Source: CAWDJT01 sp963828705 | GTDB lineage: Bacteria > Desulfobacterota > Syntrophobacteria > Syntrophobacterales > Syntrophobacteraceae | Direction of reading: 5' to 3' | DNA length: 64,000 nucleotides | Assembly (NCBI GenBank): GCA_963828705.1 | Contig: CAWHGA010000026.1 | Span: 10,918 to 74,917 of the forward strand | Shown: piece by piece, positions 17,390 through 26,791 of the stretch | Position numbering within the stretch: position 1 is the first letter of the stretch | How the letters are laid out: the number at the start of each line of letters is the position of its first letter | Translations under genes and position numbers: made by a program | Notes under the pieces: generated by a model | What the model was told of the DNA's origin: nothing | The model's database searches: none | Seen by the model: the letters and a program-made list of their open reading frames with translations, nothing else

Positions 17390-18442
17390 GATTGATTGAC
17401 CTGGCCGAACGAGGGCTTCTCCCCGACTGGATGATTCGCCTGGGGATCCGTCTCCTGGACGAGAAACGCCTGCGCATGGAGGACCGTGGTGACCCGGAAG
17501 CACAGCAGGAGGCTCTGAGCCGTTTTGCTGCTGATCTGCGGCGCAGCCCTGTGGCTGTCGCAGACCCATAAGGCCAACGAACAGCACTATGAACTCCCGC
17601 CCGAGTTTTTCCGCCTGGTTCTGGGGAAGCGCATGAAGTACAGCGGCTGCTACTGGCCACCTGCTGCGAGGTCCCTGGATGAAGCAGAAGAGGCCATGCT
17701 CGGGTTGACCTGTGACCGTGCTCAAATCGAGGATGGTATGGAAATCCTCGAACTGGGGTGCGGTTGGGGGGCGCTGTCGCTGTGGATTGCTGAAAAATTC
17801 CCTGGCTGTAGGGTGCTGGGTGTTTCCAACTCCAGGCCTCAGGGCGATTTCATCCGCCAAGCCGCGGCGGCGAGAGGTTTAAACAATGTGGAAGTAGTTT
17901 CGGCCGACATGAACGCTTTTGAGCCTGCGGGCCGTTTTGACCGGGTCGTTTCCGTTGAGATGTTCGAACACATGCGCAATTGGGAACGACTTCTGGCCCG
18001 CATCGCTTCCTGGCTCAAGCCGGACGGCAAGCTGTTCGTTCACATCTTCACGCATCAGCATTTTGCCTATGCTTTTGAAGAAGAGGGTGAGGACGACTGG
18101 ATGGGACGGTATTTCTTCACCGGCGGCATCATGCCTGCCGACTCGCTCCTCCTGTATTTCCAGAAGGATCTCGTGGTGGAACATCATTGGCGACTGGGCG
18201 GCCGGCATTACCAGCAAACCGCCGAAGCCTGGCTGGCCAACCTGGATGCCCGCCGCGAAAGGGATTCTCCCGGTCCTGAAGCACGTCTACGGCGAATCGG
18301 ATGCAGCTCGCTGGTTGCAGCGATGGCGGATCTTCTTCTTGGCCTGCGCGGAACTGTGGGGTTACCGGCGCGGCACGGAGTGGCTGGTATCGCATTATCT
18401 CCTGAGCAAACGCGGGGAAGCGCCTCCAATCCAGGTGCCTAG
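17386..18442 (+). pseudogene. Cyclopropane-fatty-acyl-phospholipid synthase-like methyltransferase, two frameshifts
   Basis: The first frame (from 17386, MRLIDLAERGLLPDWMIRLG) stops at 17571. One base less at about 17561 joins it to THKANEQHYELPPEFFRLVLG. The AdoMet core then reads MEILELGCGWGALSLWIAEKF, and GRFDRVVSVEMFEHMRNW. A second extra base near 18261 breaks the end; the correct continuation is KGILPVLKHVYGESDAARW, ending YRRGTEWLVSHYLLSKR. The enzyme family methylates or cyclopropanates unsaturated acyl chains of phospholipids. The short N-terminal part marks it as the small DUF1295-linked subtype. The exact stop codon is uncertain. Confidence 0.75.
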
Positions 18443-18477
18443 TACTCCTTGGCCGCATGGACGGCAAAGTCTGTGGC

Positions 18478-19763
18478 CTAAGGATTCAAACCCGGCAGCA
18501 GCGGTGCTCGCCGACTCCGGGGTTTGGTCAGGAGCATCTGCACATCCCCCAGGTATCTTTCAGCAAATCCCGCCTCGCAATAGCAGAGATAGAACTCCCA
18601 CATGCGCACGAAGGTTTCCGAGTAGCCAAGGCGCTTGACTTCGTCCACCTTAGCCAGGAAACGATGCCGCCAGGAACGTAGCGTGGTGGCGTAGTGAGGG
18701 GTGATGTCCTCCAGGTGAAAAAGCCTGAGGTCGGATTTATCGGCGACTGCGCCGCACAGATCGCGGCGATGGACGGGATGCAGGTGCCGGGGAAAATGTA
18801 GCGTTTGATAAAGTCGACAGAGCGTTTATGTTCTTCGAAAACGTGATCGGCGATAGTGATAGCCTGGAGCAGCATCATGCCATCCTCTTTCAATCGGCCG
18901 CCACAGCATCGAAAGAATTCTCCCAGGTAGTGATGGCCGACCGCCTCGATCATCTCGATGGAGACAAGCTTATCGTAGCGGCCCTCGAGAGCCCGGTAAT
19001 CCTTCAGGAGAATCTCGACGCGATCCTCCAATCCCGCCTGTTTCACGCGCTCTTTGGCAAGATCAAGCTGCGCCCGGGAAATGGTAGTGGTGGTGATACG
19101 GCAACCGTATTGCTGGGCGGCGTGAATGGCAAAACCACCCCATCCGGTGCCGATTTCCAACACGTGATCGCCGGGTGAGAGCTGGAGTTTTCGGCAGATG
19201 CGGTCATATTTCGCAATGGAGGCCTCTTCCAGGGTCGTCTCGGGGGTCTCGAAGATGCCACAGGAATAGGTCAGAGTCTTATCCAGGAACAGCGCGTAGA
19301 AGTCGTTTCCCAAGTCGTAATGGGACGCAATGTTGATCTTGCTCCCTTCCTCGGTGTTCTTGCGCAGGAAATGAAAAACCCTGTGGAGGATGGCGGTCAA
19401 GTTCGCCCACCCCTGATCGACACCGGCAAACACTTCGTGATTCAAGATGATGATGCGCACCACCTTGGTGAGATCATCGGCTGACCAATAGCCGGCCATA
19501 TAGGCTTCACCGGCGCCAATGCTGCCGCCCAGGAGCACCCGGAGGTAGAAACGCGGATCAAGGACCCTGACGGTGGCTTCCAGAGGGAAATCCGAATCGT
19601 CCTCGCCGAAGCTCCAGCTCTCATCGCCATCGACGACCACCAGCTGGCCGCGTTTGATTCCCTGGAAAAGGCCAAGGAACTGGTTCCTAGCCCAGTTGTG
19701 GAGCGGCTTGGGGCCGGTTCTCTGGAAAGCGGTTGCGGCTGGTGGAATGATGGTTCCCTTCAT
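18478..19763 (-). pseudogene. Cyclopropane-fatty-acyl-phospholipid synthase, frameshift near 18750
   Basis: The frame from ATG 19763 covers the N-terminal domain and the AdoMet domain: SHYDLGNDFYALFLD, TYSCGIFETPETTLEEAS, HVLEIGTGWGGFAIHAA, LVSIEMIEAVGHHYLGEFF and FIKRYIFPGTCIPS. At about 18750 the frame is lost. In the neighbouring frame the family ending is intact (FHLEDITPHYATTLRSWRHR, then FLAKVDEVKRLGYSETF and ERYLGDVQMLLTKP) up to TAG at 18478-18480. It would transfer a methylene or methyl group from AdoMet to acyl chains in the membrane. It follows DUF1365 by four bases, so DUF1365, this gene and the FAD protein form one operon. Confidence 0.85.
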
Positions 19764-19767
19764 GGGG

Positions 19768-20541
19768 CTACTCCTGATGACCAGGATTGCGCTTAGCCGG
19801 GTGCACGAAGAAGGGCGCGCCCTTCGTCAAGAGACGCAGGGCCTGCCAATGGATCATGGTAGTCACCTTGACGGTCATGAAGGGGTAGCTGATCAGGACC
19901 CGAGTCAAGGCGGAATCACTGATTTCCCTCCGCCTGAGAGACAGGGTCGCGTCGAACAGCTTGGTTCCCTTTTCGATATCAGTGAGATGTGCGCTGAGCG
20001 ACTCACCCGGTTCCCGAAATCGCCAATCGTACCAAAGGCCCATGTCCATGAAGGGGGAGACATGGAAGTCCTTGGCGAACTGATACCGCTTCCAACCCCT
20101 TACCGGGTGTTCATTGAGGGCTTCTCCCAGGACGTAACAGTGCTCCTCCTGCCACGGAGTATTGTGGATTTCGGCAACAATGGTTTCCACCCGGCTGCCG
20201 GCCTGGTCATAACAATAATAGAAACTCACCGGATTGAAGCAGTAGCCGAAATAGCGCAAATGTGTCATCAGCCGAATGGGACCGGTGGGGCGAGCGCCGG
20301 TGCGTTCCTCCACCAGGGATCTGACTGCTTGATCCAGGGGGATCTGCGGGTCGCCGAGGTGGTCGGCGCGGCGAAAGTAGGCCAGGTTGAACCGATCACC
20401 CGACCAGGCCAGACGCCCCTTGAACAGCTCGGGGAGCTCGTTTAAATCGAGAAACATCAGGAACAGCCGGTAGCGAAACTCATTGGAAACCGGGCGAAAG
20501 CGGCGGTGCCGCACAGTTCCTTCATAGATGCAGCTATGCAT
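19768..20541 (-). CDS. DUF1365 domain protein
   Basis: A 257-residue protein starting MHSCIYEGTVRHRRF. Family features: RLFLMFLDLNELPELF, IRLMTHLRYFGYCFNPVSFYYCYD, EIHNTPWQEEHCYVL, FAKDFHVSPFMDMGLWYDWRF and the final FMTVKVTTMIHWQALRL. The FNPVSFYYC block is diagnostic. DUF1365 genes are nearly always found between an FAD amine-oxidase-like gene and a cyclopropane-type methyltransferase, exactly as here, and are thought to take part in fatty acyl chain modification; the reaction is unknown. The start overlaps the stop of the upstream FAD gene. Confidence 0.9.
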   Translation of the reverse strand: MHSCIYEGTVRHRRFRPVSNEFRYRLFLMFLDLNELPELFKGRLAWSGDRFNLAYFRRADHLGDPQIPLDQAVRSLVEERTGARPTGPIRLMTHLRYFGYCFNPVSFYYCYDQAGSRVETIVAEIHNTPWQEEHCYVLGEALNEHPVRGWKRYQFAKDFHVSPFMDMGLWYDWRFREPGESLSAHLTDIEKGTKLFDATLSLRRREISDSALTRVLISYPFMTVKVTTMIHWQALRLLTKGAPFFVHPAKRNPGHQE

Positions 20542-20543
20542 GC

Positions 20544-21789
20544 TCACAGCGCCTTGCCGAAGTGCTTGCAGACCGCCAGCGCGCTCTTGACCCCATCCTC
20601 ATGAAACCCGTAACCCCAATAAGCCCCACAGAAGTAAGTGCGGTTCATCCCATTGATCTGGTCATGGCGCTTCTGCATCTCGATTCCGTGGGGGGTGTAG
20701 ACCGGATGATGATAGACCAGCTGCTTCACGATCTTCGATGGATCGATCCGCTTGGGTGAATTCAGCGTGACGCAAAACTCGACGGGCGACTGCAAGCTCT
20801 GCAGAATGTTCATGTCGTAGGTGACCGCTACCCGCCCCAACCCCTCACGCGGAATGTGGTAGTTCCAGCTGGCCCAGGCGGCCTGGTGCTTGGGCAGCAG
20901 AGCGGTATCGGTGTGCAGGACCGTGGCGTTTTCCTGATAGGGGATGGCGCTCAGGATTTCGCGTTCGGCTTCGGAGGGCTCATCCAGCATGGCCAGCGCC
21001 TGATCGCTGTGGGTTGCGAGGATCACCTGATCGAAGGTTGCCGTCTCGCCGTTCACGGTTTGCACTTCCACCCGGTCCAGCATGCCGCTTGACGTTTTTC
21101 ACCGCGCAATTCAGCCTCACCCTGTCTCGATAAGGCCGGGTCAACGGTTCGATGTAACTTCTCGATCCACCGCGAATCACGCGCCACTGCGGCTGGTTCT
21201 TGAGTTGCAGAAAACCATGGTTTTCAAAGAACTGCACAAAAGAGCGGGCGGGGAAATCCTGAAACTTGGCGGGATCGGCCGACCAGATGGCCCCTCCCAT
21301 GGGTATGATGAAATGGTGGATAAAAGATCGGGAGTACCGTTTCTGTTCCAGGTATTGGCCTAGGGTGGTTTGATGGTCATCAATACTCAGCAGCTCAACG
21401 GCCTCCCTCCGAAAGCGGAAAACGTCCAACAGCATGCGGTAAAAGGATGGCCGAAAGAGATTGATCCTTTGAGCAAAGATCGAGTTGAAGGTGCTGGGAC
21501 TGTACTCCAATCCCGTCTGGTAACACTGCACGCTGAAGCTCATCGTGGAAGGTTTCCACGATACCGCCAGCCTCTGCATCAGTCGGACGAAATTGGGGTA
21601 GGTTTTATCGTTGAAGACAATGAATCCCGTATCCACCGGGTAGGTGGTGCCGGCGCAGGTGACATCGACAGTGTGGGTGTGTCCGCCGATGTAGTCGTTC
21701 GCTTCGAAAACCACGACTTCATGCTCGTCAGAGAGCAGGTACGCCGCCGTCAATCCGGAAATCCCCGCACCGATAACCGCAATGCGCAT
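20544..21789 (-). pseudogene. FAD-dependent amine-oxidase-like oxidoreductase, frameshift near 21090
   Basis: From ATG 21789: MRIAVIGAGISGLTAAYLLS with the FAD dinucleotide motif, VFEANDYIGGHTHTV, PVDTGFIVFNDKTYPNF and FIIPMGGAIWSADP. The frame is lost after LNCAVKNVKR. Dropping one C at about 21090 gives MLDRVEVQTVNGETATFDQV, then VILATHSDQALAMLDEPSE and a normal ending with NRTYFCGAYWGYGFHEDGV. Reconstructed length is about 415 residues. In Rhodobacter a protein of this type works with a cyclopropane-type methylase on acyl chains during singlet-oxygen stress; assigning the same step here is inference. Confidence 0.82.
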
Positions 21790-22086
21790 ATGGACAGTTC
21801 CCTTCCTGGGCACGCCCAAAAGGCGGAGTCAAGCGCCCCAATCATGAACCGGCCGGGGATCGCTTTCCTTCAGCCAGGATCTTGATTGGCACTGGGTGCA
21901 GATCATGGACAATTCCAGTCCAGGATAACAGGACCAGCAGACAATAGATGATGTCCAGCACCCCCCAGCGGAACCCTTGGAGGGCTGCCACTGGAAAAGG
22001 GTGAGCATTGTTGTGCCTTTGCCGACATGGAAACCTCTATTGAGCAACCAGCTCTGTGCTCTCCGCGACTCATTGGTGACTGCTTG

Positions 22087-22473
22087 TTACACTTCCCCCG
22101 GCCCAATCAATGGCATCACTTTATCAACCTTGAAGAAAACCACATAGCGATATCCCTCCTTTTCTTCAAGTTCCGGCGGGTACACTCTGCGCCGTAGGGA
22201 ATGCAGAAGATCGCTATCCGTATCTTCGCGGATCTTGGAGAGATGGAGCCTTATCCCTTTATAACCGGGCTCGTTCTCCCTGAAAAGGTAGGCCGCATGC
22301 CCATTGGACTGCAGGTTGTGATGGGTGAGGCGATTTGGCATGATGAAGGCGATGGACCCATCCTCCATGACGTGAGGACGCGCATAGACAGCAGTGTTAA
22401 CGCGCCCGTCGCTGTCCGCCGTCGACAGGACACCCAGCCCGGTTCTTTTTTCAAAGTACTCGTTCAAGTTCAT
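22087..22473 (-). CDS. Pyridoxamine 5'-phosphate oxidase-family (FMN-binding split barrel) protein
   Basis: A 128-residue single-domain protein: MNLNEYFEKRTGLGVLSTAD, GRVNTAVYARPHVMEDGSIAFIM, RLTHHNLQSNGHAAYLF, GYKGIRLHLSKI. This is the flavin-binding split-barrel fold, which binds FMN, F420 or haem. The short length excludes a true PdxH. Role unknown; it sits alone between the lipid-modification operon and the DUF2878/DUF2177 pair. Confidence 0.8.
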   Translation of the reverse strand: MNLNEYFEKRTGLGVLSTADSDGRVNTAVYARPHVMEDGSIAFIMPNRLTHHNLQSNGHAAYLFRENEPGYKGIRLHLSKIREDTDSDLLHSLRRRVYPPELEEKEGYRYVVFFKVDKVMPLIGPGEV

Positions 22474-22603
22474 AGGTAGCCTCCAGGCTCAAAGTCGAAA
22501 TCCTTTGCAGTTGTTGCATTCATTAGACTATTTGCCTTGATATACAATGTCGCTCACACAAACGCGAGCACGACCGAAATGAACTCCGGTAGTCAGAGCT
22601 CTC

Positions 22604-23128
22604 CTATTGATTACGGGAGCGTTTCCAGATGATCTCCACCATCCAGAGCATAATGGGAACCGCGACACTCCAAGCCAGGGAAAGCACCAATAGGCTCCCG
22701 ATGCCCGGGAGGTTCTGCATGGCCCCCAATCGAGCGCCGCTGTAATAGGCGGCAGGACCTCCCAGACCGCACCAAGGACGGCGGCGAGCGCATAGCGTCC
22801 ATGCAGCCATTTCAACGAACCATTCAAGAGGGTGGCGAAATTGATCCACAGAAAAACCATCCAAAGAGGACTAAAAGGAACCGGCATCCAACCCCGGACG
22901 GGAGCGAAAATGCCGGCGGCGATCAGCCCGCTGTCAGCTAGGAAACCCAAGCGCCCCGGCACCCATTGCCAGGAGGAACTCCTTGAACCGTTCTGGCTGC
23001 AACGAAAGATGCAATGCAAGCCCCAGGGTGACCGCTATCGGGCCCAGCCAAAAATAACCGTTTGCGGCTCCCAGCACCGAAGCAAACCATGCCACTTGGA
23101 AGGCGGCAACATTGATCATCGTTCGCAT
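22604..23128 (-). pseudogene. DUF2878 membrane protein, copy 1, frameshifted
   Basis: Start ATG 23128 (MRTMINVAAFQVAWFASVLG). The first frame stops after GALGFPS; with one T removed near 22950 it continues FLADSGLIAAGIFAPVRGW, PFSPLWMVFLWINFATLLN and YALAAVLGAV. A second shift near 22770 leads to GGPAAYYSGARLGAMQNLP and a hydrophobic end with WMVEIIWKRSRNQ. About six helices and 175 residues, as in copy 2 (32199-32726). DUF2878 proteins accompany cyclopropane-synthase and DUF2177 genes; function unknown. Confidence 0.78.
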
Positions 23129-23176
23129 GTGTGGCAATACTCCGGCCGGGTTTGCAGCAAATCGACGGGGCATCCC

Positions 23177-23590
23177 TCAACTCCACCGATCAACAAGAAC
23201 CGCCACATAGGTGACCACCGCGCAGAGCACCCCGCCCCAGGCAATGTCCACCAGGGTCATGCGCAGCGGCCAGTCTTTCAGCAGAGAGTAGTTGGTGAAA
23301 TCATACACCGCATAGAGCGTGGTTCCATACAAGAAGCCCCATAACAGCGCTGAACCAAATGGGTTTTCGGCGGAGACTCTGGGCAATGCGAACAGCAGGA
23401 TCCCCAAAGGGATCACCAGGTACACGATGGCCGCCGCCCACCAGACCGGGTTCAGGGAGTCGCCGGTTCGGCGAGCCAGGGCACCGAGCTCCGATTTGTA
23501 GAAATTGCCCATCACAACCCCGAGCCAGGTAAGGTCAATCACGAGAAAAACCGGAAGAATCAGCGCATAGGTTCTGACAAAGTGCCACAT
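23177..23590 (-). CDS. DUF2177 membrane protein
   Basis: ATG at 23590 (MWHFVRTYALILPVF) is preferred over longer starts because GGAGAGAACGAA stands just before it and the family begins there. The 137-residue product has four helices with the motif DLTWLGVVMGNFYKSELG, a GFLYGTTLYAVYDFTNYSLLKDWPL block and DIAWGGVLCAVVTY. Function unknown; commonly linked to DUF2878, which starts 49 bases downstream in the same direction. Confidence 0.87.
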   Translation of the reverse strand: MWHFVRTYALILPVFLVIDLTWLGVVMGNFYKSELGALARRTGDSLNPVWWAAAIVYLVIPLGILLFALPRVSAENPFGSALLWGFLYGTTLYAVYDFTNYSLLKDWPLRMTLVDIAWGGVLCAVVTYVAVLVDRWS

Positions 23591-23787
23591 TTCGTTCTCT
23601 CCCCTTCGGTATCCGTGTAGAGCATCGCAGCCTATCACCATGTTTGTCCGGATCGCCATCCAACAATGATTTAAAGGCTTAAACATCACTTTGGTACCTG
23701 TCCACTTCCAGGTTGGATGTTGAAACGCTTCGGGCAAATGCGGATCCCCAACCTATCAGGGTTGGTGAGAGGGGCAATATCGATGGC

Positions 23788-23816
23788 TTGACGATGATCC
23801 TTTTGGTTCCTATAAA
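23788..23816 (+). promoter_or_regulatory. Strong sigma70-type promoter before the P-type ATPase
   Basis: TTGACG (23788-23793), a 17-base spacer and TATAAA (23811-23816). It implies a leader of about 185 bases before the ATPase start. Confidence 0.65.
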
Positions 23817-23938
23817 GTTCCCTCTGTGCCAATGTGACCGAGACACCTTTTGCTAACGATGCTGCCTCGCACAAGCCAGACCAAAAGTAGGGAATTTCAA
23901 GCCCGTGTGCAATGCCCCCTGATGGACGGTGAATCCAA

Positions 23939-23961
23939 AACCCCGCCCTATGGGTGGGGTT
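23939..23961 (+). other. Leader hairpin of the P-type ATPase mRNA
   Basis: AACCCCGCCC (23939-23948) pairs with GGGTGGGGTT (23952-23961) through ten pairs including one G-U, around TAT. No T-run follows, so it is not an obvious terminator; it may regulate translation or stability. Confidence 0.5.
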
Positions 23962-24008
23962 GTCTACAAGACATTGCCTTAAACTCGCACCGCAGTGGAG
24001 AGATGCAC

Positions 24009-26723
24009 ATGGAGACTCTCATTGGAACCCATTGGCACGATCTTCCCCGAGAAGAAGTTGCCGCACTCCTGAAAAGCGAAACCGAAAACGGCCTTGATAT
24101 ATTGGAGGTCCGGGCAAGACAGGAGCATTTTGGCCCAAATCTCCTTGCCCGCAGAAAAGGACGAGGTCCCATATCCAGATTCCTACTCCAGTTCTACCAG
24201 CCGCTGGTCATCATCCTCATTGCAGCTTCGATTGTCACCGGTATCGTTGTCCAATGGAGCGATGCCGGCGTCATCTTCGCGGTTGTCCTCATCAATGCCT
24301 GTATTGGTTTTCTCCAGGAATCCAAAGCTGTCGGCGCCATCGAAGCTCTGTCCAGGTCCATGACAACCGGGGCCAATGTGCTGCGCAGTGGAAAAGTCCA
24401 GTTGATCTCCTCGGAGGAACTAATTCCGGGGGATATCGTTTTGCTGCAGTCCGGGGACAGGGTTCCTGCGGACATGCGTCTTCTTCAGCTGCGGGAACTG
24501 CGCATCGACGAGTCAGTGCTTACGGGGGAGTCCGTTCCTGTGGATAAGCGTCCGCAGAGGCTCCCCCATGACACGCTTCTCTCCGATCGCAAGAACATGG
24601 CCTACGCATCCACTCTTGTGACCTACGGCCAAGGGAAAGGCATCGTCGTGGCCACGGGATACCGCACGGAAATAGGCCGCATCTCCCAGTTGATCTCTGA
24701 TGTGCAGGTTCTCGAGACGCCCCTGACCCGACGCATTGCTCACTTCAGTCGCGTGCTTCTCTTTGCCATCCTCGCCCTCGGTGTCCTCACCTTCTGCGCT
24801 GGACTTCTCCACGGCGAATCCATGATCGACATGTTCATGGCGGCAGTCGCCCTGACGGTCGGTGCTATTCCGGAAGGGCTCCCTGCAGCAGTGACCATTA
24901 TTCTCGCCGTCGGTGTTTCAAGAATGGCAAAGCAAAAGGCCATCATCCGCCGACTGCCCGCAGTGGAAACCCTTGGAAGCACAACCGTCATCTGTTCCGA
25001 CAAAACAGGCACGCTTACCGAAAACCAGATGACCGTCATGGAGATCTTGGCAGGGGGAAGGCTGTACCATGTGACCGGCTCCGGATACGACCCCAGCGGA
25101 ACCATCGCTCCAGAGGACCGATCAAGAAAGGGAGCTTCGTCTCCGGCCCTGGTGGAGTGTCTCAGAGCCGGCCTCCTGTGCAATGATTCGCGCCTCATCC
25201 AGAAGGAAGGTCGCTGGGCTGTGGAAGGCGATCCGACCGAAGGAGCCCTCATCGTCGCTGCCAAGAAGATCGGAATGATGGAAGAAGGGGAAAAGGCCTC
25301 CTATCCCAGACTGGATTCCATCCCCTTTGAATCGCAACACCAGTATATGGCAACCATCCATGCACAAGACCCCCAGGCCCCTCATCAAGTCTTCGTAAAG
25401 GGTTCGCTGGAATCGATCCTGGCACGCTGCAAATACACTTCGGATATCTCGGGCGCACGGGTCCCCCTGGACGAGGAGCAAGTCCGTTCTCAAGCGGACA
25501 CGATGGCCAGAAAGGGCCTACGGGTTCTGGCCTTCGCCACAAGAGAGGTGGAAAGGGAAAAGAATTCCCTCTCCCATGAGGACATTGGAGAGGGGCTCGT
25601 TTTCCTTGGCCTTCAGGGGATGATCGATCCACCTCGAAAAGAGGCGATCGATGCGGTACATGCTTGTCAGGGGGCTGGAATACAGGTCAAGATGATTACC
25701 GGGGACCACGCCCTCACCGCATCTGCCATTGCTCAACAAATCGGACTCTATCTGAACCCTGGAAGCTGTAGCCCCGAATGTCATGTCCTCAGCGGCAGTC
25801 AACTGGAAGACCTCTCCGACCAGGAACTCATCGACACCGTGCCTGAAACCGAGGTGTTTGCCCGGGTCTCCCCGGAGCAGAAGCTCCGGCTCGTGAGAGC
25901 CCTTCAGGCACGAGGGGAAATCGTGGCCATGACCGGAGACGGAGTGAACGATGCTCCTGCACTCAGACAGGCAGACATCGGGGTGGCCATGGGGATCACG
26001 GGAACAGAGGTCGCCAAGGAGTCCGCTGACATGGTGCTCACCGACGACAATTTTGCATCCATACAGGCGGCGGTGGAGGAAGGTCGATGCGTGTTTGACA
26101 ACCTCGTGAAGTTTCTTGTCTGGGCCCTTCCCACAAACCTGGGGCAGGGTATGGTGATTCTTGCAGCAGTCCTTGCGGGAGAACACCTCCCCATCCTCCC
26201 CGTTCAAAGTCTCTGGATCAATATGACCACTGCAGGCTCCCTGGGACTCATGCTCGCTTTCGAACCAAAAGAGCGCGGCATCATGGCAAGGGCGCCACAA
26301 AATCCTCGCAACCCGATTCTCTCAAAAGAACTGATCTTCCGAATCCTGCTCGTGGGATTTCTTCTTCTGTGTGCGGCCTTCGGGCTGTTTGAATGGGAAG
26401 AGATCTCGGGAGCATCACAAGCACAAGCACGCACCGTTGCCGTCAATGCGTTCGCCGTCATCTCCACCCTTTACCTCCTCAACTGTCGGTCACTGCATGG
26501 GGCGTCGTTCCGCACCAACCCGCTTCAAAACATCTGGGTTCTCTTGGGCATTGCCGGCATGATCGCTCTTCAGGTGGCATTCACTCACGTTCCATTCATG
26601 AACCGCTTTTTCCACAGCGCTCCCATCGGCTGGGATTCATGGGTAAGAGTCTTTGCCGTCGGAGTTTTTGCCCACATCATTGTGGAAATTGAAAAATGGT
26701 GGGTCAGGAGGGTGAAACGCTGA
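24009..26723 (+). CDS. P-type cation-transporting ATPase (Ca2+/Mg2+-like, type II)
   Basis: Start ATG 24009 lies eight bases after GGAG; 24003 is an alternative. The 904-residue pump shows all landmarks: an N-terminal cation-ATPase domain (THWHDLPREEVAALL, FGPNLLARRKGRGP), actuator loop VLTGESVPVDK, PEGLP in TM4 (typical of Ca2+ pumps), phosphorylation site CSDKTGTLTENQMTV, KGSLESILARC in the nucleotide domain, and hinge MTGDGVNDAPALRQADIGVAMG. About ten membrane helices end with a six-helix cation-ATPase C domain. It exports or imports divalent cations using ATP; the ion is not decided by these motifs alone. It is intact, in contrast to most neighbours. Confidence 0.92.
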   Translation: METLIGTHWHDLPREEVAALLKSETENGLDILEVRARQEHFGPNLLARRKGRGPISRFLLQFYQPLVIILIAASIVTGIVVQWSDAGVIFAVVLINACIGFLQESKAVGAIEALSRSMTTGANVLRSGKVQLISSEELIPGDIVLLQSGDRVPADMRLLQLRELRIDESVLTGESVPVDKRPQRLPHDTLLSDRKNMAYASTLVTYGQGKGIVVATGYRTEIGRISQLISDVQVLETPLTRRIAHFSRVLLFAILALGVLTFCAGLLHGESMIDMFMAAVALTVGAIPEGLPAAVTIILAVGVSRMAKQKAIIRRLPAVETLGSTTVICSDKTGTLTENQMTVMEILAGGRLYHVTGSGYDPSGTIAPEDRSRKGASSPALVECLRAGLLCNDSRLIQKEGRWAVEGDPTEGALIVAAKKIGMMEEGEKASYPRLDSIPFESQHQYMATIHAQDPQAPHQVFVKGSLESILARCKYTSDISGARVPLDEEQVRSQADTMARKGLRVLAFATREVEREKNSLSHEDIGEGLVFLGLQGMIDPPRKEAIDAVHACQGAGIQVKMITGDHALTASAIAQQIGLYLNPGSCSPECHVLSGSQLEDLSDQELIDTVPETEVFARVSPEQKLRLVRALQARGEIVAMTGDGVNDAPALRQADIGVAMGITGTEVAKESADMVLTDDNFASIQAAVEEGRCVFDNLVKFLVWALPTNLGQGMVILAAVLAGEHLPILPVQSLWINMTTAGSLGLMLAFEPKERGIMARAPQNPRNPILSKELIFRILLVGFLLLCAAFGLFEWEEISGASQAQARTVAVNAFAVISTLYLLNCRSLHGASFRTNPLQNIWVLLGIAGMIALQVAFTHVPFMNRFFHSAPIGWDSWVRVFAVGVFAHIIVEIEKWWVRRVKR

Positions 26724-26791
26724 ACTCTTCATCGCAGGAAACGCGCCTGCACCGAAGGCAGTTTTCCGGGTCCTCCGGCGGCCGATCCCGT

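Noticed and set aside
19573..20445. Plus-strand ORF of 290 codons
   Set aside because: Antisense to the CFA synthase and DUF1365 genes, without domains.
21829..22047. Cys/Trp-rich 72-codon minus-strand ORF
   Set aside because: No ribosome site, no recognised domain.
25518..26300. Minus-strand ORF of 260 codons
   Set aside because: Antisense to the P-type ATPase core.
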